A stretch of DNA of 64,000 bases from Gnetum montanum (Eukaryota > Streptophyta > Gnetopsida > Gnetales > Gnetaceae). Below the pieces are notes generated by a model. It saw only the letters and a list, made by a program, of their open reading frames with translations, searched no databases and was not told where the DNA came from. Position numbers and translations under genes: made by a program. How positions within the stretch are numbered: the stretch's first letter is position 1; each line of letters starts with the position of its first letter. Positions 10,224 through 22,500 of the stretch are shown one piece after another. The stretch covers positions 352,146 to 416,145 of the forward strand of contig MNCI01003962.1 of the NCBI GenBank assembly GCA_015680685.1. The letters are read 5' to 3'.

Positions 10224-13200
10224 AGGAGCAAACACATGGATAGCAAGCAACTCTTCATACCGTTGTCTATCAATGGACCACATGGAGCAATTAAATGAGA
10301 AATCAATCTAGAGTTAATTGATTCAGACTCTCCAACATATGATAATTTAGTGGCATCAACCCAAGAAACACTAGATTGCTTTAAAGGAATAACAAAATAT
10401 CTGAACCTAGAAGCCAATAACATCACTAAAGATCCCCTAGTCGAAGTCCCCATAACTACATTAGATGGAGAGGTTAAAATTTTAAAAATAAGTACTCTAT
10501 TGAATCCACAACTCGCCAGTGACATAACTCAAGTGCTAAGAGAAAATATGAAAGAATTCACTTGGTCTTACATTGACATGCCTGGGCTTGACCCTCGAAT
10601 AGTCTAGCATAACATTATACTTGATCCAAAACTAAGACCAGTGAAACAAAAAGCACGCAAGGTCAAGCCTGAAATAGTGTTGGTACTTCACAATGAGATC
10701 ACGAAGCTTTATCAAGCTGGCTTCATTCAAGCTGTGGACTATGATGATTGGGTATCCAACATGGTTATAGTCCCAAAGAAAAATGGGAGCATTCGTCTAT
10801 GTATTGACTTCCGTGACCTCAACGTTGCAACCATAAAGAATGACTTCCTGCTACCTAGCATTGATCAACTTGTTGATTCAACTGCTAGACATGCATTGTT
10901 ATCCTTTATAGATGGATTTTCAGGATACAAATAGATTAGGATCAACCCCGAACATCAACTTAGGACAACCTTTATGACACCATAGGGTACATTTTGTTAT
11001 ACAATGATGTCATTCGGTCTCAAGAACACTGGGGCTACATATCAATGAGCGATGACATTCATCTTTAGTGATTACATGTTTAACTCGCTCAATGACTATG
11101 TAGATGACATTGCGGTCAAATCAAAAACAACTGAGCAACATGTACAAGATCTAGACTTGGTACTGAAATGTTGTCTAAAATACGAACTTAGACTCAACCC
11201 GAAGAAATGTTTCTTTGGGGTTAGAATAGGAAAAATGCTTGGATTCATCGTGTCTGAGATAGGGATATGAGTAGATCCGGATAAGATTAAAACAATAACA
11301 AATCTAAAACCACCTAGCAACCTTACTGAACTTCATGGTTTACAAGGTAGATTATAGTTTATCAAACGTTTCATTGAAAAAATTACGGACAAGTTGAGGC
11401 CTATGCAGCACTTATTACATAAGAATGTCCATTTTGAATGGACTTCACAGTGCCAAGAAGCCTTTGACAACATCAAAATGGTACTAGCTCAACTATTGAC
11501 AGTTCATCCACCATAGAATAATAAACCATTCTATATCTACCTTGCAACATCCGATTCTTACATTGTGTCTATGCTTTGTCAGAAACATGAGGACAGAACT
11601 AAAATCCTTGTTTACTAATTGAGCCATACATTAGTAGCCTACGAACAATGTTACAATGACGTAGAGAGGTCATGCCTTGCCCTTATCTTTTCTTTAAAGA
11701 AGTGGTAACATTATCTCTTCCGTAACCAAGTTAATATCATCTATAAAGAAAATGTGCTCAGAGTTATCATGAACAACATATACGAATCAAGCAAGATAGC
11801 TAGATGGAAAGCGATGATTGCTAAGTTTGAGCTACACTACATAGCTCAATCATTAGTTAAAGGTCAAGCTGTAGTCAATCAAATGACGGCATCACCGATG
11901 CAAGACCAAGAAACGATCAACCTAGAGTTTCCAGATGAGAACGTAAACACAATAGATACAGTACCTAATAACTACGACGTAATATTAAACTTTGATGGAG
12001 CATCAACCTCCCGAGGAGGAAGTGCTGCAGTAGTTATCACATATCCCTCTGGAAAGATTCGACTCTTTACTTATCGTTTAAAATTTTCTTGTACTAACAA
12101 TGTGGTAGAGTACAAAGGTCTTCTTAGAGGTCTCATGGCAGCACTAACTTCAAAAACCACTCGGATCATAGTTAGAGGCGACTCACAGTTAGTCATCAAT
12201 TAGGTCATAGATGTATACACATGTAAAGATTTACATTTACAACCATACTATGACTTGGCAAAACACTTGTTGAAACAATTCACATACATAGATGTGCAAC
12301 ATGTTTTCAAAAATGAAAATACCATCAAAAATGCACTTGTAACACTAGCCCTAAATATTTCACCTAACATGTTTCATGCGTTGCCCAGTTCCATAACAAG
12401 TTGTGCCAAGCCCATAACTGATGCTCTCGATGAACTACCCATAACATCTATTAGCACGACGCATGCCATGGAATGGTATGACGATATAAAGGAGTACCTG
12501 CTACATGGTGAACCACCTCAACATCTAATGAATGCTCAGAAAGATGCAGTACGGAAATGCTCTCAACAATATGCACTAGTAGGAGACACGCTATGTTGCA
12601 GATCCTATGAAGGCATTTTGTTAGTGTGCGTTAGTAACATTGATGGCCAAACCGTTGTGGAGCAGATGTATGAAGGACTTTGTGAAGGACACATAGCACC
12701 CAAAGCAAATGCAACCAAAATTAGACATTTGGGCTACTATTGGCCGCACATGGAGTATGACTGTTTCTCCAAAGTCAAAACGTGCAGCACCTATCAAAAA
12801 CATGGTAATCTCATACATGTGCCACCTAATGAGTTGCATATAGCTGAAATCACATGGCCTTTCCAGAAATGGAGGTTAGACATCATAGGACCAATAACTC
12901 CCCCATCTTCTGCAGGACATAGCTTCATTAAATCAAAAAAAGTATGCAGCTTCATCCTTGAAAACATTGTGACTCGTTTGGGCATTCCAATGACCATAAT
13001 CACTGATAACGGGCCACAATTCAGCAATGTCGAAACCAAAACCTTTTGTGAGAGCCTAGGCATCAAACATTCATTTTCATCACCATACTATCCTCAGAGC
13101 AACGGTCAAGCAAAATCCACAAATAAAATGGTCATCATGGTGCTTAAGAAAATGCTTAATCAAAGGAAAGGAAGATGGCACGAATAACTAGTTTACTCAT

Positions 13201-13682
13201 TATGGGCATATCGAACGACATACATAATATCCAAAGGTAAAACATAGTATATTCTTGTTTATGGTTCAGAAGTTGTTTTACATTTGGAGTTGTAGGTACC
13301 TTTGTTGCGGATCACACTCTCCAGACTCCTCAATGAAAGTCAAAACAATGACTCGCACATTGTTGACCTTGACTCGATGGAGGAGGAACGAACATGCACG
13401 CTGGATCAAATCGAGTGGTACCAGAAGCAATAACAATGGCAAAATTGACATGACATTCATAAATGCCCAATCAAGGAAGGTGACCTTGTCCTTAAGGTGG
13501 TCCGTGAACACACGGACAAATTCTCAGCCAACTGGGAAGGGCCTTACTTAGTTACCAAAGCATACGAAAATGGAGTGTTCAAACTAGCCGATATGGATGG
13601 TAACAAGCTTGCTCATCCAACAACCACAAGCCATTTTATATTTGAACAAATCCTTAGGTATGCATTTGTCCTAGCATCATGA
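10224..13682 (+). pseudogene. E1 pol: RT, RNase H, archaeal-like RNase H, integrase
   Basis: One reading frame throughout (no frameshift), broken by about a dozen point stops. Reverse transcriptase: IVPKKNGSIRLCIDFRDLN near 10,765-10,830, DGFSGYK near 10,905, and an intact YVDD catalytic motif at 11,097-11,108. A connection/RNase H domain follows (about 11,500-11,830), then a second RNase H from 11,980 (FDGAST, NNVVEYKGLL, GDSQLVIN), the hallmark of the Tat lineage. Its fourth catalytic Asp appears to be Asn (KNALVTLA). Integrase (12,650-13,190) keeps the first two catalytic Asp (12,879 and 13,005) but has Lys (13,113) where Glu is expected, lacks about 20 residues after GHSFI, and seems to have lost zinc-finger ligands (His to Thr, Cys to Tyr). 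A C-terminal integrase tail (WEGPYLVTKAYENGVFKL) ends at 13,682. A pyrimidine-rich TTTCATTAGCAG at about 10,214-10,225 could be a splice acceptor opening the frame. Confidence 0.85.
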
Positions 13683-13689
13683 TGGTAAA

Positions 13690-13995
13690 CTAATACTATA
13701 GATTCTTCCTGGAATCATGACGATAAACTGATACCATAGAGCAGTCCTTGCATCATGACCTAAAATTGATACCACAGATCATCCAGAATGACAATAAACT
13801 ACCACACTCTCATCTGACAGAGTTTACTAAGACTATAAATTAGCTCGCCTCTCCAAAGTTCATCATGACTATAAACTAGCATTGCATTGTCCGCTATGAT
13901 GCTAAACTCGCAATGTCCAACAGGTGATGACGTAAAACTAATCCACAACAATCCACCAAGACTATAAACTAGCAACTTCTTCTCTGGCCTACTAA
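13690..13995. repeat. Degenerate ATAAACTA tandem repeat downstream of E1 pol
   Basis: About ten units of 25-35 bp, such as CATGACGATAAACTGATACC and CATGACTATAAACTAGC. Same theme as the repeats that flank the E1 spacer. Confidence 0.7.
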
Positions 13996-15429
13996 TCTAT
14001 TGTTGTAATCAAATGGCATGTCATCATTAACCTGCTCAATGAATTCATCACATGGACTCTGACAACATTGCCGCTGCTCAATTTTTTTTGCCTGCAATTG
14101 CATGCGGTGTCTCCATCCCATCGGTTGCATCTATGTTTAAAGTGTTAAGATAACTCATTCACTCATGGTTTTCTTGTCTGCTTGGAGTTGTGTTTGCAGG
14201 ATGACACCCATAGATGTTTGTACACGGATGTACTTCATCATAGCAACAAGGTACCACATTGTTCCTTATGCATGTAACCAGGTTAATCAAACCGTTCACA
14301 AGTACATTCATAGTTCCCCAAATGTTCCTCATTCCCTAGCATGTTCTCTCTACTCTATTCAGTTACATTTCTCGGATACATCCCAGTCACCTGAAAACTT
14401 GAACCACACTATTGCACATTGTAACTCTCCAGGCAGTTGCGCAACATGGCATAGCCCATGATACAATCACAAGCACATGAGCATGAGCACAACATTAAAA
14501 AAAAATGCTCTTTCCACAAAAACAAAAAAAATACAAAAATAAAAAATAAAAAAAACAAAAATTGAAAAAAAAACATAAAAAAATATATAAAAAAAATCAT
14601 AGAGAAAAATCCATCACAAGACCCTTGACACTTCCCATACAAGCCCCAAGCGGGAAGGTACTTGTCTTGGAAGAAAACACTCATGTCTCAAAAAATTATG
14701 TTGCGTCCCACCGCATGGCTTTGGCTGTTGGACAACGGGTTCCCTTTGACACTTAACAAGGGTCTTGTTTCTCCAAAGAACGCACCACCTCATTATGTGG
14801 CTTTGGTTATGACAACGAGTTCTCTTAACTAGGATATAAGAGTCTCATTCCTCCAAAGGACACACATCCCATGCCTTGGTCCCAAGTCCGCTAAATACTG
14901 GATGTTGACAAGGACCAACATGATGTGTTCACACAATAGCATTATCCTTCGCACAGTTAAACAAAATCATCCCTTCATCAATCCCTGATCTCATAGTAAC
15001 AAACCTTCTCCCTATACATCTCAAAAACTCATTTCCCGATCCCATGTACTTCTGAACACGGTGCGATTACATTTGGACAAATGCCAAAGAACAATGCTTG
15101 ATCCCTAGTTGCTTGTGGTGTTTTGTACTTCTTTGTCAATGCCTCTTGGGTAGATTCCTCTAGGTGTCAACAAATAGGGGCCAATGAAAACACCACAAAA
15201 ATTTTGGCCTAGCACTTTCAGACAAGATTCAAGTTAAGTCATGCAGCTGCCTAAGCATGAGTACAGCATGACCAAACATGGAGGCCTCCGAAACAACCCC
15301 CGATGGTTCACGATTCAATAGGCAAGGTTCCCCTGGGGCCCACAGGCAACTACACTAGCTTTCAACATCCAGAATCAAAATTTTTGGGCTCAAAATGCTT
15401 GGTTTTGGCTAAGTATACTTTGGTTATAT
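13996..15429. other. E1 3' region without recognised gene
   Basis: No coding homology seen. Contents: an A-rich low-complexity tract at about 14,493-14,600; two diverged copies of a roughly 100-bp phrase at 14,690-14,870 (GGCTTTGG..GACAACG.GTTC..CTCCAAAG); otherwise mixed sequence. This should hold the polypurine tract and the start of the 3' LTR, but I cannot place either. Confidence 0.4.
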
Positions 15430-16003
15430 TTTCTTACATTGCACAACATAAGGCTCAGTGTCACCAACTTTTGGAGCCCCAAAACTGAGCCAAAATAGGC
15501 CAAAATTAGGCACAAGGATCCCCATGACCTTCACCAATGTCACAGTAGGTCCCAACCTCTAGAAAATCAAGATTTGGGTCTTAAATATGCCATTTTGACT
15601 TGGTGACGCTGGGGTTACTTTTCAGATGCTGCACAGCGTAATGCCCAATGTCATAAACCAAAATAGGGTAAAAAAAACATCCAAATCAGCCCAAATTTGG
15701 CACACAAAACCCTCATGACCCGTGGCATGTAGATCCACTCTGAAAATGGGTCTCACAGGTCAAAAATGGGTTGAAAATGCAATGTTTTCAGGTCATTTGC
15801 TGTTAGTCATGTTGACATGCTTCGAGCAGCGTAAGGATCAACGTCATCAAATAAACTAGGGCCAAAACGACATCCAAATCAGCCCAAATTTGGCACATCG
15901 AACCCTCATGACCCATGGCATGCATATTCACTTTGAAAATGGTTTTCACAGGTCAAAAATGGGTTCATAATGCACTATTTTCAAGTCATTTGTGACCACT
16001 CCG
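15430..16003. repeat. Three tandem ~190-bp units matching the left edge of the window
   Basis: Units start near 15,430, 15,611 and 15,810, and share the core CATCCAAATCAGCCCAAATT and AGGTCAAAAATGGG with 14-390. The first is the most diverged. Likely LTR or subterminal sequence of E1. A short T-rich tail (16,004-16,200) follows that resembles the R/U5 sequence of the E6 LTRs in composition only. Confidence 0.7.
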
Positions 16004-16204
16004 CAATTGCGTTCTAACCAGTGCACATTTTAATTGTTTATCAATACAAAACATTTTAATTATTGCCCAAATTTGTGCAGTTTACATTATTGTTCCTATT
16101 TACATTTTTCATATTTTCATTATTTATCATTTAAATAGTTTACATTCATTTTCATTAGTTTATGTTCATTTTTGCATTTGTTTTTGTATAACCTAACGCA
16201 TAGA

Positions 16205-17529
16205 AATTGCGTATGTTTAGGAAGTCCTCGTTTGATCCGCGTGTGGACCATTCAAGGCACTATACCTTCATTAATCTCCAGCTTGCCCTCAAGAGAAGGC
16301 AAGGTCTTACTATTTCATCTTTAGATCTCTGGATGTCTGTTCATTCCAGCCTCTCATCGACGATTTTAGATGGTACAAGTAGTTTTGGAATTAGGAAAGA
16401 TCCAAAGGTTTTTAAAGGTGTGACTTCAAGGGGACTTGATACTCTTTGTACTCTTCTACTTGCTTGAGTGCTTGAGTATGTTTCATGGAATTCTTACCAT
16501 TCCATACCATCCACTAATCGGAAGTTAAATAATGTCATTACATGGTGTAGTTCCCATTAACAAAAAATAAAATCAAATGGAATTCAAAGCACACCCCTTC
16601 AACACAAATAAGTTCTTGCATGGTGTGGTTCCTATTTAAAAAATAATAATAGGAATTCAAAGCATACCCCTTGGATAAATAAATGAGCTACAAGAATTGG
16701 TTATGGGACTCAAACAACATGCACCTATGCTTGAAGGTTCCCTCTAACTAAGGCCCTCTCTCTCACTTTCTACTTCTCTTTTCTTCTCTTTGTGGAATGA
16801 TGGTTGTTTTTTGGAAGCATTCTTGTGTCTCAAGTGGATGGATCGGTCTTGGAGTGGCAATGCAAAGTCACTAAAAGTGGATGGTTTTGGTCTAGACTAA
16901 GGATGCAACTTATTAGGCCATTTTCAACATAAATTCCACAATGGACTTCTTATGACCTCAATTTATAACTCCATTTGACCGTTTTATCATCCATCTATGC
17001 TACCATAACTTACTTGACTACTGGGTTCTATGTTATGCTCTATGTCTTAGTCTGATGTGTCAGCATTCTTAAGTAGATTCTTTTAGGTTGGTCCCTAACT
17101 TTTCATAACTATTAATCGACTATGGGTCCCATAGACTCTTCAGTTGAGGTTACGCAAGGGCAAAAATGACATGAGCATACTATGGGGAGGACCAACTTGC
17201 ATGGATTTTTGCTTGATTAGTTAAGGTTCCTTCCCTTTGACATTACTACAATCCCCTCTTTCACATTTTCCATTGAGTATTCCACTTAGTGCTCCTTAAT
17301 CTATCATTTCATTTATCTACTAAATCAAATTTTCTTCATTTTTCCAAGTTTATAAGCTTCAACATCCTCTTCTCATATTTTCATATTATTCTTGGTCCTT
17401 TAAGCTTTCATTTAACCCTAATTTCATCCAAAAATTACTTGTATTTTGAAAGCTTGACCAAATTCAATAGAAGTCAATGATGGTTAATGGTTGCATTAAC
17501 AAGGCCTCATCAACACAGTGCGTACACAC
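16205..17529. other. E2 non-coding spacer
   Basis: Homologous to 42,640-43,670 of E5, but with no conserved reading frame between the two, so I treat it as non-coding. The frame at 16,207-16,467 is open but is not shared with E5. Confidence 0.55.
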
Positions 17530-18006
17530 TATATATACCACTAAGCACTTAAGAATTTTTTTTCATTTTCTCATAACACATGGGAATTTTTTGCAATTTT
17601 TTAGAGCCTAAAATATTCCAAAGCTCATAAATTCCCAGCTATTTGTCCAAATCACTCCGTTTTTTGATCTTGTGCTTACTGGAGGTAAGACCTTTATTGT
17701 GGGGGCTACAAACCTTAAGGTTTCCAATGAAAAATTGCTGAAATGTTTTCACAATTTTTTTAACTCCTCCAAAGGGTTAATAACTTTAAAAACATAGAAA
17801 CATTAATTTTTTCAAAGATTAACACTTTTAGTAACCTCTAGGATGGGTTATTGGTGATAATACATAAATAAAATGACAATTGAATTAATTAAATCAACCA
17901 TAATCACAACTTAGCCAAAGTGTGACCATCTTTAAGAGATAAAGGTATCCCAATTTCTTTAAGGTTACACAATGATTGCTAATCCATGGTTTCATTGTGA
18001 TTATAG
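17530..18006 (+). promoter_or_regulatory. Candidate internal promoter and 5'-UTR intron of E2 ORF2
   Basis: A TATATATA box lies at 17,530-17,537, 16 bp after a GGCCTCATCAA word that recalls the repeated GAGGC(T)TCATC words of the E2 LTR. About 150 bp further on is a strong plant donor, GGAG|GTAAGA (GT at 17,685), and a T/A-rich stretch leads to an acceptor, ATTATAG (AG at 18,005-18,006), directly before the ORF2 start codon at 18,007. This predicts a 322-bp 5'-UTR intron. E5 keeps the acceptor position (TTGCAG before ATG 44,222) and a TATAAATA box. Inference; no transcript data. Confidence 0.5.
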
Positions 18007-20940
18007 ATGGCACCAAAATAGAAATGCTCACAAGAAGGAGAACCCTTGCAACCATGGGAGAAGTGGCCCAGATCTAGAAGGGGCCAACAAGAATAAGGCC
18101 AAGAATTAACAAAGGTAATCCATGCAATGGAACCTCTTCATGAGGAGCTTGAAGTGGAATCTATATGATAGATTCCAAAAGAAGAAGTTCCAAAAAAACA
18201 ATCCCAAATAGGAGAACTATCGACAGAACAATCCCAAATAGGAGAAGTGTCTGGACCCATGCCAAGGCTTGAGGTTACTTTGACAAAAGCTTGCCTAGAC
18301 ATCATCAAGTCCCAAGAGATCCAAAGATCAATTCTTTAATATATCAACTTCAGACCATTTTTGGAGAAATCTCCAGAGGATTTCAAGACATAACTATAAG
18401 CCTCTCCCATGTGGCCAATCATCATGTCTAATGGGGAATGGTATATGGAAGAGACATATCTCTTCTAGAGTATCTAAAGGCTAGGGTCCATTGTAAAACT
18501 TAAGGACATTCAAGTGTCCTACTTAGTAGAAGATACTACATAGGCACTCGGATTGCCTGATATAGGAACATAGTTGGCATAACTATCCATAGAAAATAAT
18601 CCTAAGGCCAAGAGGGAGTTGACCCAATGATGTTACGAGGTTGACTATAAGGAGTATGGTGTGCTCACATTGGTGGAGTGAATTTACTTCAAGATTGTAG
18701 CCTATCACCTCAATCCACCAGTGAGGAAAAGCAAGGTAACCACCTTCTCTACCTGAGCATGTGCTGCTCTAAGTGGGAAATTTCCCATTAACCTTCCACA
18801 ACTGATCTATTAGAAATCGAGAAGTGCTTCAAGGAGAATGAACATGGAAGGAAAATCTTTCCCTTTCCATGCCTCATCTGGAAACTCTGCAAAAGAGCAG
18901 GCATTGTTCACTCTTCCAATGATACCCTTGGGCATGCTTCCTTGGCCTCATGGTCAAAGATCATGAAAGATAAAACATCAACAACAACTCAAAAAGAGGA
19001 GTAGCTTCCACCCCCACCCACTTAGAAAACAACACTAAAGGCCTGTGTAGCCATTGAATGTCTATGCAAAATCGAAGAACAACTTTTGAGTGAATAAGAG
19101 AAACATGTGGAGTAGATCCATCTATATATCAGCCAGTGTTGAGTCACCTTAATGAGGTAGCTTGAATAGTTAGTCAGATGGAGAGGGATGTTCAATTTTC
19201 TTTACCCAATGAATGTAGTTGCTTAAGAGGTTAGATCCCAATGCTCAAGAGTTAACAATGTCAATATCAACACATCATCTATTCTTAGAAATCTTTGGAA
19301 ATGCTACCACTTATTCGGTGCAATTGGAGGAAGGTGAAGAGGAAACTATCTTGGTGATGCAACACCATGGGTAGGAGATTGCAACTAAAGTGGTGGCTGA
19401 TCATGTAGGAAAAGCATTGAATGCTCCCACAATGTCTATACCAAACGTATCTGCACTTTAAGATGTGTAAACATCGACAAGCATGATTAGATAGAAGTTA
19501 GATATAGCCCAGCATGAAAAGTTGCTAGAATGACTGGTAGGAATCAGGCAACCAACTTCAAACATCTTTGATTTTCTAGAAAACATCACTATGATTCAGT
19601 TAGAGGTACTTAATGCAAGGGGCAAATGCATCATCCTAGAGGATCAACTTGAAATGGTGTAAGAAGGAAACCAATGCTTGGCCATGAAGGTTACTGAACT
19701 TTGTGCCCAACTTGTGGATCCTACGATCCTTGCCTAGCAATAACAAGAGATGAAACTTTCAAATAGCTTTAAGAAAGATTCTAGAAGGCTAAGAAAGAGG
19801 TAGTTACAACCATCTTTAACTAGTCCATAGCTAAAGTAGAAATGCACTCAATTCGAAAGGACTTGGAATAGATGAACTAGGATAATAAAGCACTTATCAT
19901 AGAAAATTATTGCCTGTGAAATGTTGGTGCCTATAAAGATCAAATGGAGGAATTCCTTCATAAACAACATGAGTAGCTTGCTAGTGTGAACACTAAATTG
20001 AGGAGATTGATCATAAAAAATCACAATCTATCAATAGAGGAAGTGTGTTCCTTGCACTAGAAATCGATCATTGAAATCACCACCTGGAAGAATGAGGCCC
20101 TCAAATTCAAGAAAGTGGATAATCACTATATGGACTAGTTTGGCCTACAAAAGGAAGTGAATAAAAAAAATTTATGTGATGAATAAAACCCTCTAATAAC
20201 TCCAACAAAGAATAGAAATGTGGCAGCCCATCATTGGTGGGATCAATTCCTACAACAAAGCAAACATTCACTTAAATGAGTTGCAAATCGAGGAGATGAT
20301 AGAATACATGAAGTTGGCTAATCTCCAATAAGCAAACTTGGCAATGTTGACTCCTAGATAGATATGGTTAGAACTAGAAAAACAAGTGAATAGCTTGTAT
20401 TTATTATACTAGGCAGAGTTTAAGCATCACAAAGACACCAAGCACAAGCTTGAAACTACAAATGCTGAACTTGAAGTTCTCATAACATGATTCAAAGGCC
20501 AATGATCAATTGCTGAGAACCTAGCCAGATGGATGAATGACTACAAGGAGCTAAAAGATATAGTCAAAGTGTTTAACATTGAATTCAAATAGTTTCCTAC
20601 TTGGTTCATCAATGCAAAAGAGTTATTTCTAGCAATTCTGTATCCTTGGGATGTGCCCATTTCAATCCACATTGGTTAAGCTACATGGATAGTGCATGAT
20701 CCTAGGAGTAAGAAGGAGAAAATGGAAACACTATTGGATGCTTTCCACCTCCCACTTGAAGTCGTAGTAGTAATAAGATAGTTGTAGCCACCTTAACCAC
20801 TTCCCATTCATGAAGCTAGTGAAGGTCTCTTGAAGCCTTAGGAACCACCACTACCTAGGACTATTTGATCTTCTCCAATAAGCTTCACACCATCAAGGAA
20901 TGTGTTGTCTAGTTTTGAAGAGTTGAGTTATGGTGTTTAA
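18007..20940 (+). pseudogene. E2 ORF2: coiled-coil protein of unknown function (decayed)
   Basis: Counterpart of E5 ORF2 (44,222-47,012). Aligned blocks: PMWPIIMSNGEWY (cf. PLWPIISKSDA), IYFKIVAYHL (cf. IYFKIGTYHF), FPFPCLIWKLCKRAGI (cf. LLFPCIIRKLYRHADI), then a Glu/Lys/Gln-rich, heptad-like region (about 19,600-20,560: LSIEEVCSLH..SIIEITTWKNEA, cf. LSMEEVCTIR..SAIEISTW), and a C-terminal HDPRSKKEKMETLL block (cf. QDPWTKEEKL). Dozens of stops, many TAG, and several frameshifts. No enzymatic motif seen. Its place between gag/pol and the 3' LTR is that of the extra 'env-like' ORF of Athila elements, but I see no signal peptide or convincing membrane segment in the conserved frame. Confidence 0.6.
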
Positions 20941-21117
20941 TTTTGTGTCATGAACACCTTCATCTTTTGTAATGTGTGAATCTATACACTTGGGCACTCC
21001 ATTTTTTTATCAAGTTAGTTAATTTATTTTGTTTGAAGAAAAGTTAGTTAATAATCCCATACGTTCCCAATTTTGTAAAAGAACTTAAGGATGAATTTTC
21101 ATTTAATCTTGAGGGTA

Positions 21118-22043
21118 TCATGAATCACAGTTCAGTTGGCTACATAGATGAGGACTTTTCGATGCGGCCTCATTGATTGGGCCTTATTGATGAAGCCTTG
21201 TCGATGCATCATATCATGCATCGACGAGGCTTCATCGATGTAGTGTTGGTTTTCTTGATTTTTGGCTATAAATATGTGTTTGTAGCTACATTTATGGCAA
21301 GTAGATATTGTAGTTGCAGTGAATATTTTGCATTTTTTCCATTTAAAAATTAGAGTTTTTCCCTCAAGTGCCTATAATAGGAGTCATTGGGTGTACAGAT
21401 CTTTATTTGAGCATTGTTGTACCTAAGCATGACATTGTGTGCAATAAAGGCAAGCTTTCTAACAAACCTTGTAGCACTTTGGATAGATTAGCTATTTCAA
21501 TTATGAATTCAATGTTTTTAATTATTTATTAAATGTTTTTCATTAGTTATTACATTAATAAAGCAATTAATCCAGATAGATTACACACATAAGTATGACC
21601 ACTTCGACCATAACACATATTCACTTGGTACTCCCAATAGCATTCTTACATAGTATGCCCAGTAGCATAGTGCTTGGTCACTTAGTAGTGGATACATGGG
21701 TTTAGGGCATGTACAGAAAGTGGGATCAGATGCTTATGTTATGATTAGTTAAATGCTAGTTAATTAGTTAATTTATATTAGTCAATCATATTCCTTTTAT
21801 CTACATTTTGAGCACCAAACTATAAAACATAAAATGATAACAATTGGATGCCTCAATTACACTTAACCATACTAATGAATGTCACAAGTGTAATTGGGAA
21901 GACAACGATTGCCCTTAAGGCAAGATTTAGTTCCTAAAGGACTAGTGCCCCAGAAACAATATAGTCCATAGAATTTAACTGGATCATGGGTGAGTGCTTT
22001 GTGATTTGTATGGCAGGGCGTAGGGGTACCTTGCTGCTCATCA
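21118..22043 (+). mobile_element. E2 3' LTR
   Basis: About 926 bp. The left end follows GAGGGTA, as in E5 (GGGGGTA|TGATGAG), but TGATGAG has decayed to TCATGAA. The right end is CTCATCA (22,037-22,043), the same terminal heptamer as both E5 LTRs. Inside: a TATAAATA box at 21,267-21,274 and a large palindrome upstream of it. The U3 sequence differs from E5, whereas the TAGGGGTACCTTGC-type right end is shared. Confidence 0.75.
21189..21236. repeat. 21-bp near-perfect palindrome upstream of E2 LTR TATA box
   Basis: Arms 21,189-21,209 and 21,216-21,236 pair with one mismatch around a 6-nt loop (CATATC). The arms contain GATGAAGCC and TCGATGCAT. The TATA box starts 30 bp downstream. Confidence 0.9.
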
Positions 22044-22047
22044 CCAA

Positions 22048-22500
22048 TGGAGGTTGAATCACTCCAATTGGACTTAAAATGAAATTTTTAATAAATTTTT
22101 TATTAAGCCTATGTTAAAAGGGGTTTGTGTCATTTTTAGATTTTCATCCAAATTGGTGAATTTTTTCTAAATTAACAACAGTGATTTTTAATTTTCTTTA
22201 AGTGTGGGTGCATAGGACTCAATTTAATTTTTCAAACTATGGTGGACTCACCTTATTTGGAGCTGAAATGAAATTTGGGTGAATTGTTTACCAACCCTAC
22301 ACTAAAGGGTGTTGATGGTGATGGCTATGATTTTTGCTAATTATATCTATGGTTTATGTAAAAATGGTTATGTATCTTTGGTTGTAATGGTATGGCTACA
22401 GATCTTGTGATTTTAGGATTCTTTTCATGGTAGAATCACTAAAATCAGAGCTGTAATGAAATTTTAATGAATTTTGGCTAAACTATGTGGATAAGGCTAA
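22048..22500. repeat. Three degenerate ~190-bp tandem units
   Basis: Units near 22,048, 22,242 and 22,429 share GAATCACT...GAGCTGAAATGAAATTT...GAATT. Period and content recall the 190-bp units of E1, but the words are too diverged to be sure of common origin. The stretch 22,500-23,090 shows nothing recognisable. Confidence 0.4.

Larger units (their letters stand above)
1..16200 (+). mobile_element. E1: decayed Tat/Ogre-like Ty3/gypsy retrotransposon
   Basis: Plus-strand element in the order gag, protease, long spacer, reverse transcriptase, RNase H, second (archaeal-like) RNase H, integrase. The second RNase H and the style of the RT and integrase motifs place it in the Tat lineage (family knowledge); a long spacer between protease and RT recalls Ogre elements. 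About 190-bp repeats at 14-390 reappear at 15,430-16,003, suggesting that both ends carry LTR or subterminal sequence. I could not find clean TG...CA LTR ends or a primer-binding site, and the left end probably lies outside the window. The right limit is set by the start of sequence shared with E5 (from about 16,400) and is approximate. Many in-frame stops and a gag frameshift show it is dead. Confidence 0.75.
16205..22043 (+). mobile_element. E2: 3' part of an Athila-like element
   Basis: Shares, in the same order, the non-coding spacer, internal promoter region, ORF2 and 3' LTR of the complete element E5. The 5' LTR and gag are missing; the block abuts the end of E1 at about 16,200. Shared spacer phrases include GTGTGACATCAAGGGGACTTGA-like sequence (16,415 vs 42,690), the CACCCATGCTTGAAG block (16,722 vs 42,850), and GGTTACACAAGGGCA-like sequence (17,150 vs 43,323). 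More diverged than E5, so probably older. Confidence 0.7.

Noticed and set aside
10172-10525. 117-codon minus-strand open frame
   Set aside because: Antisense to the start of pol; the plus strand carries RT-type sequence.
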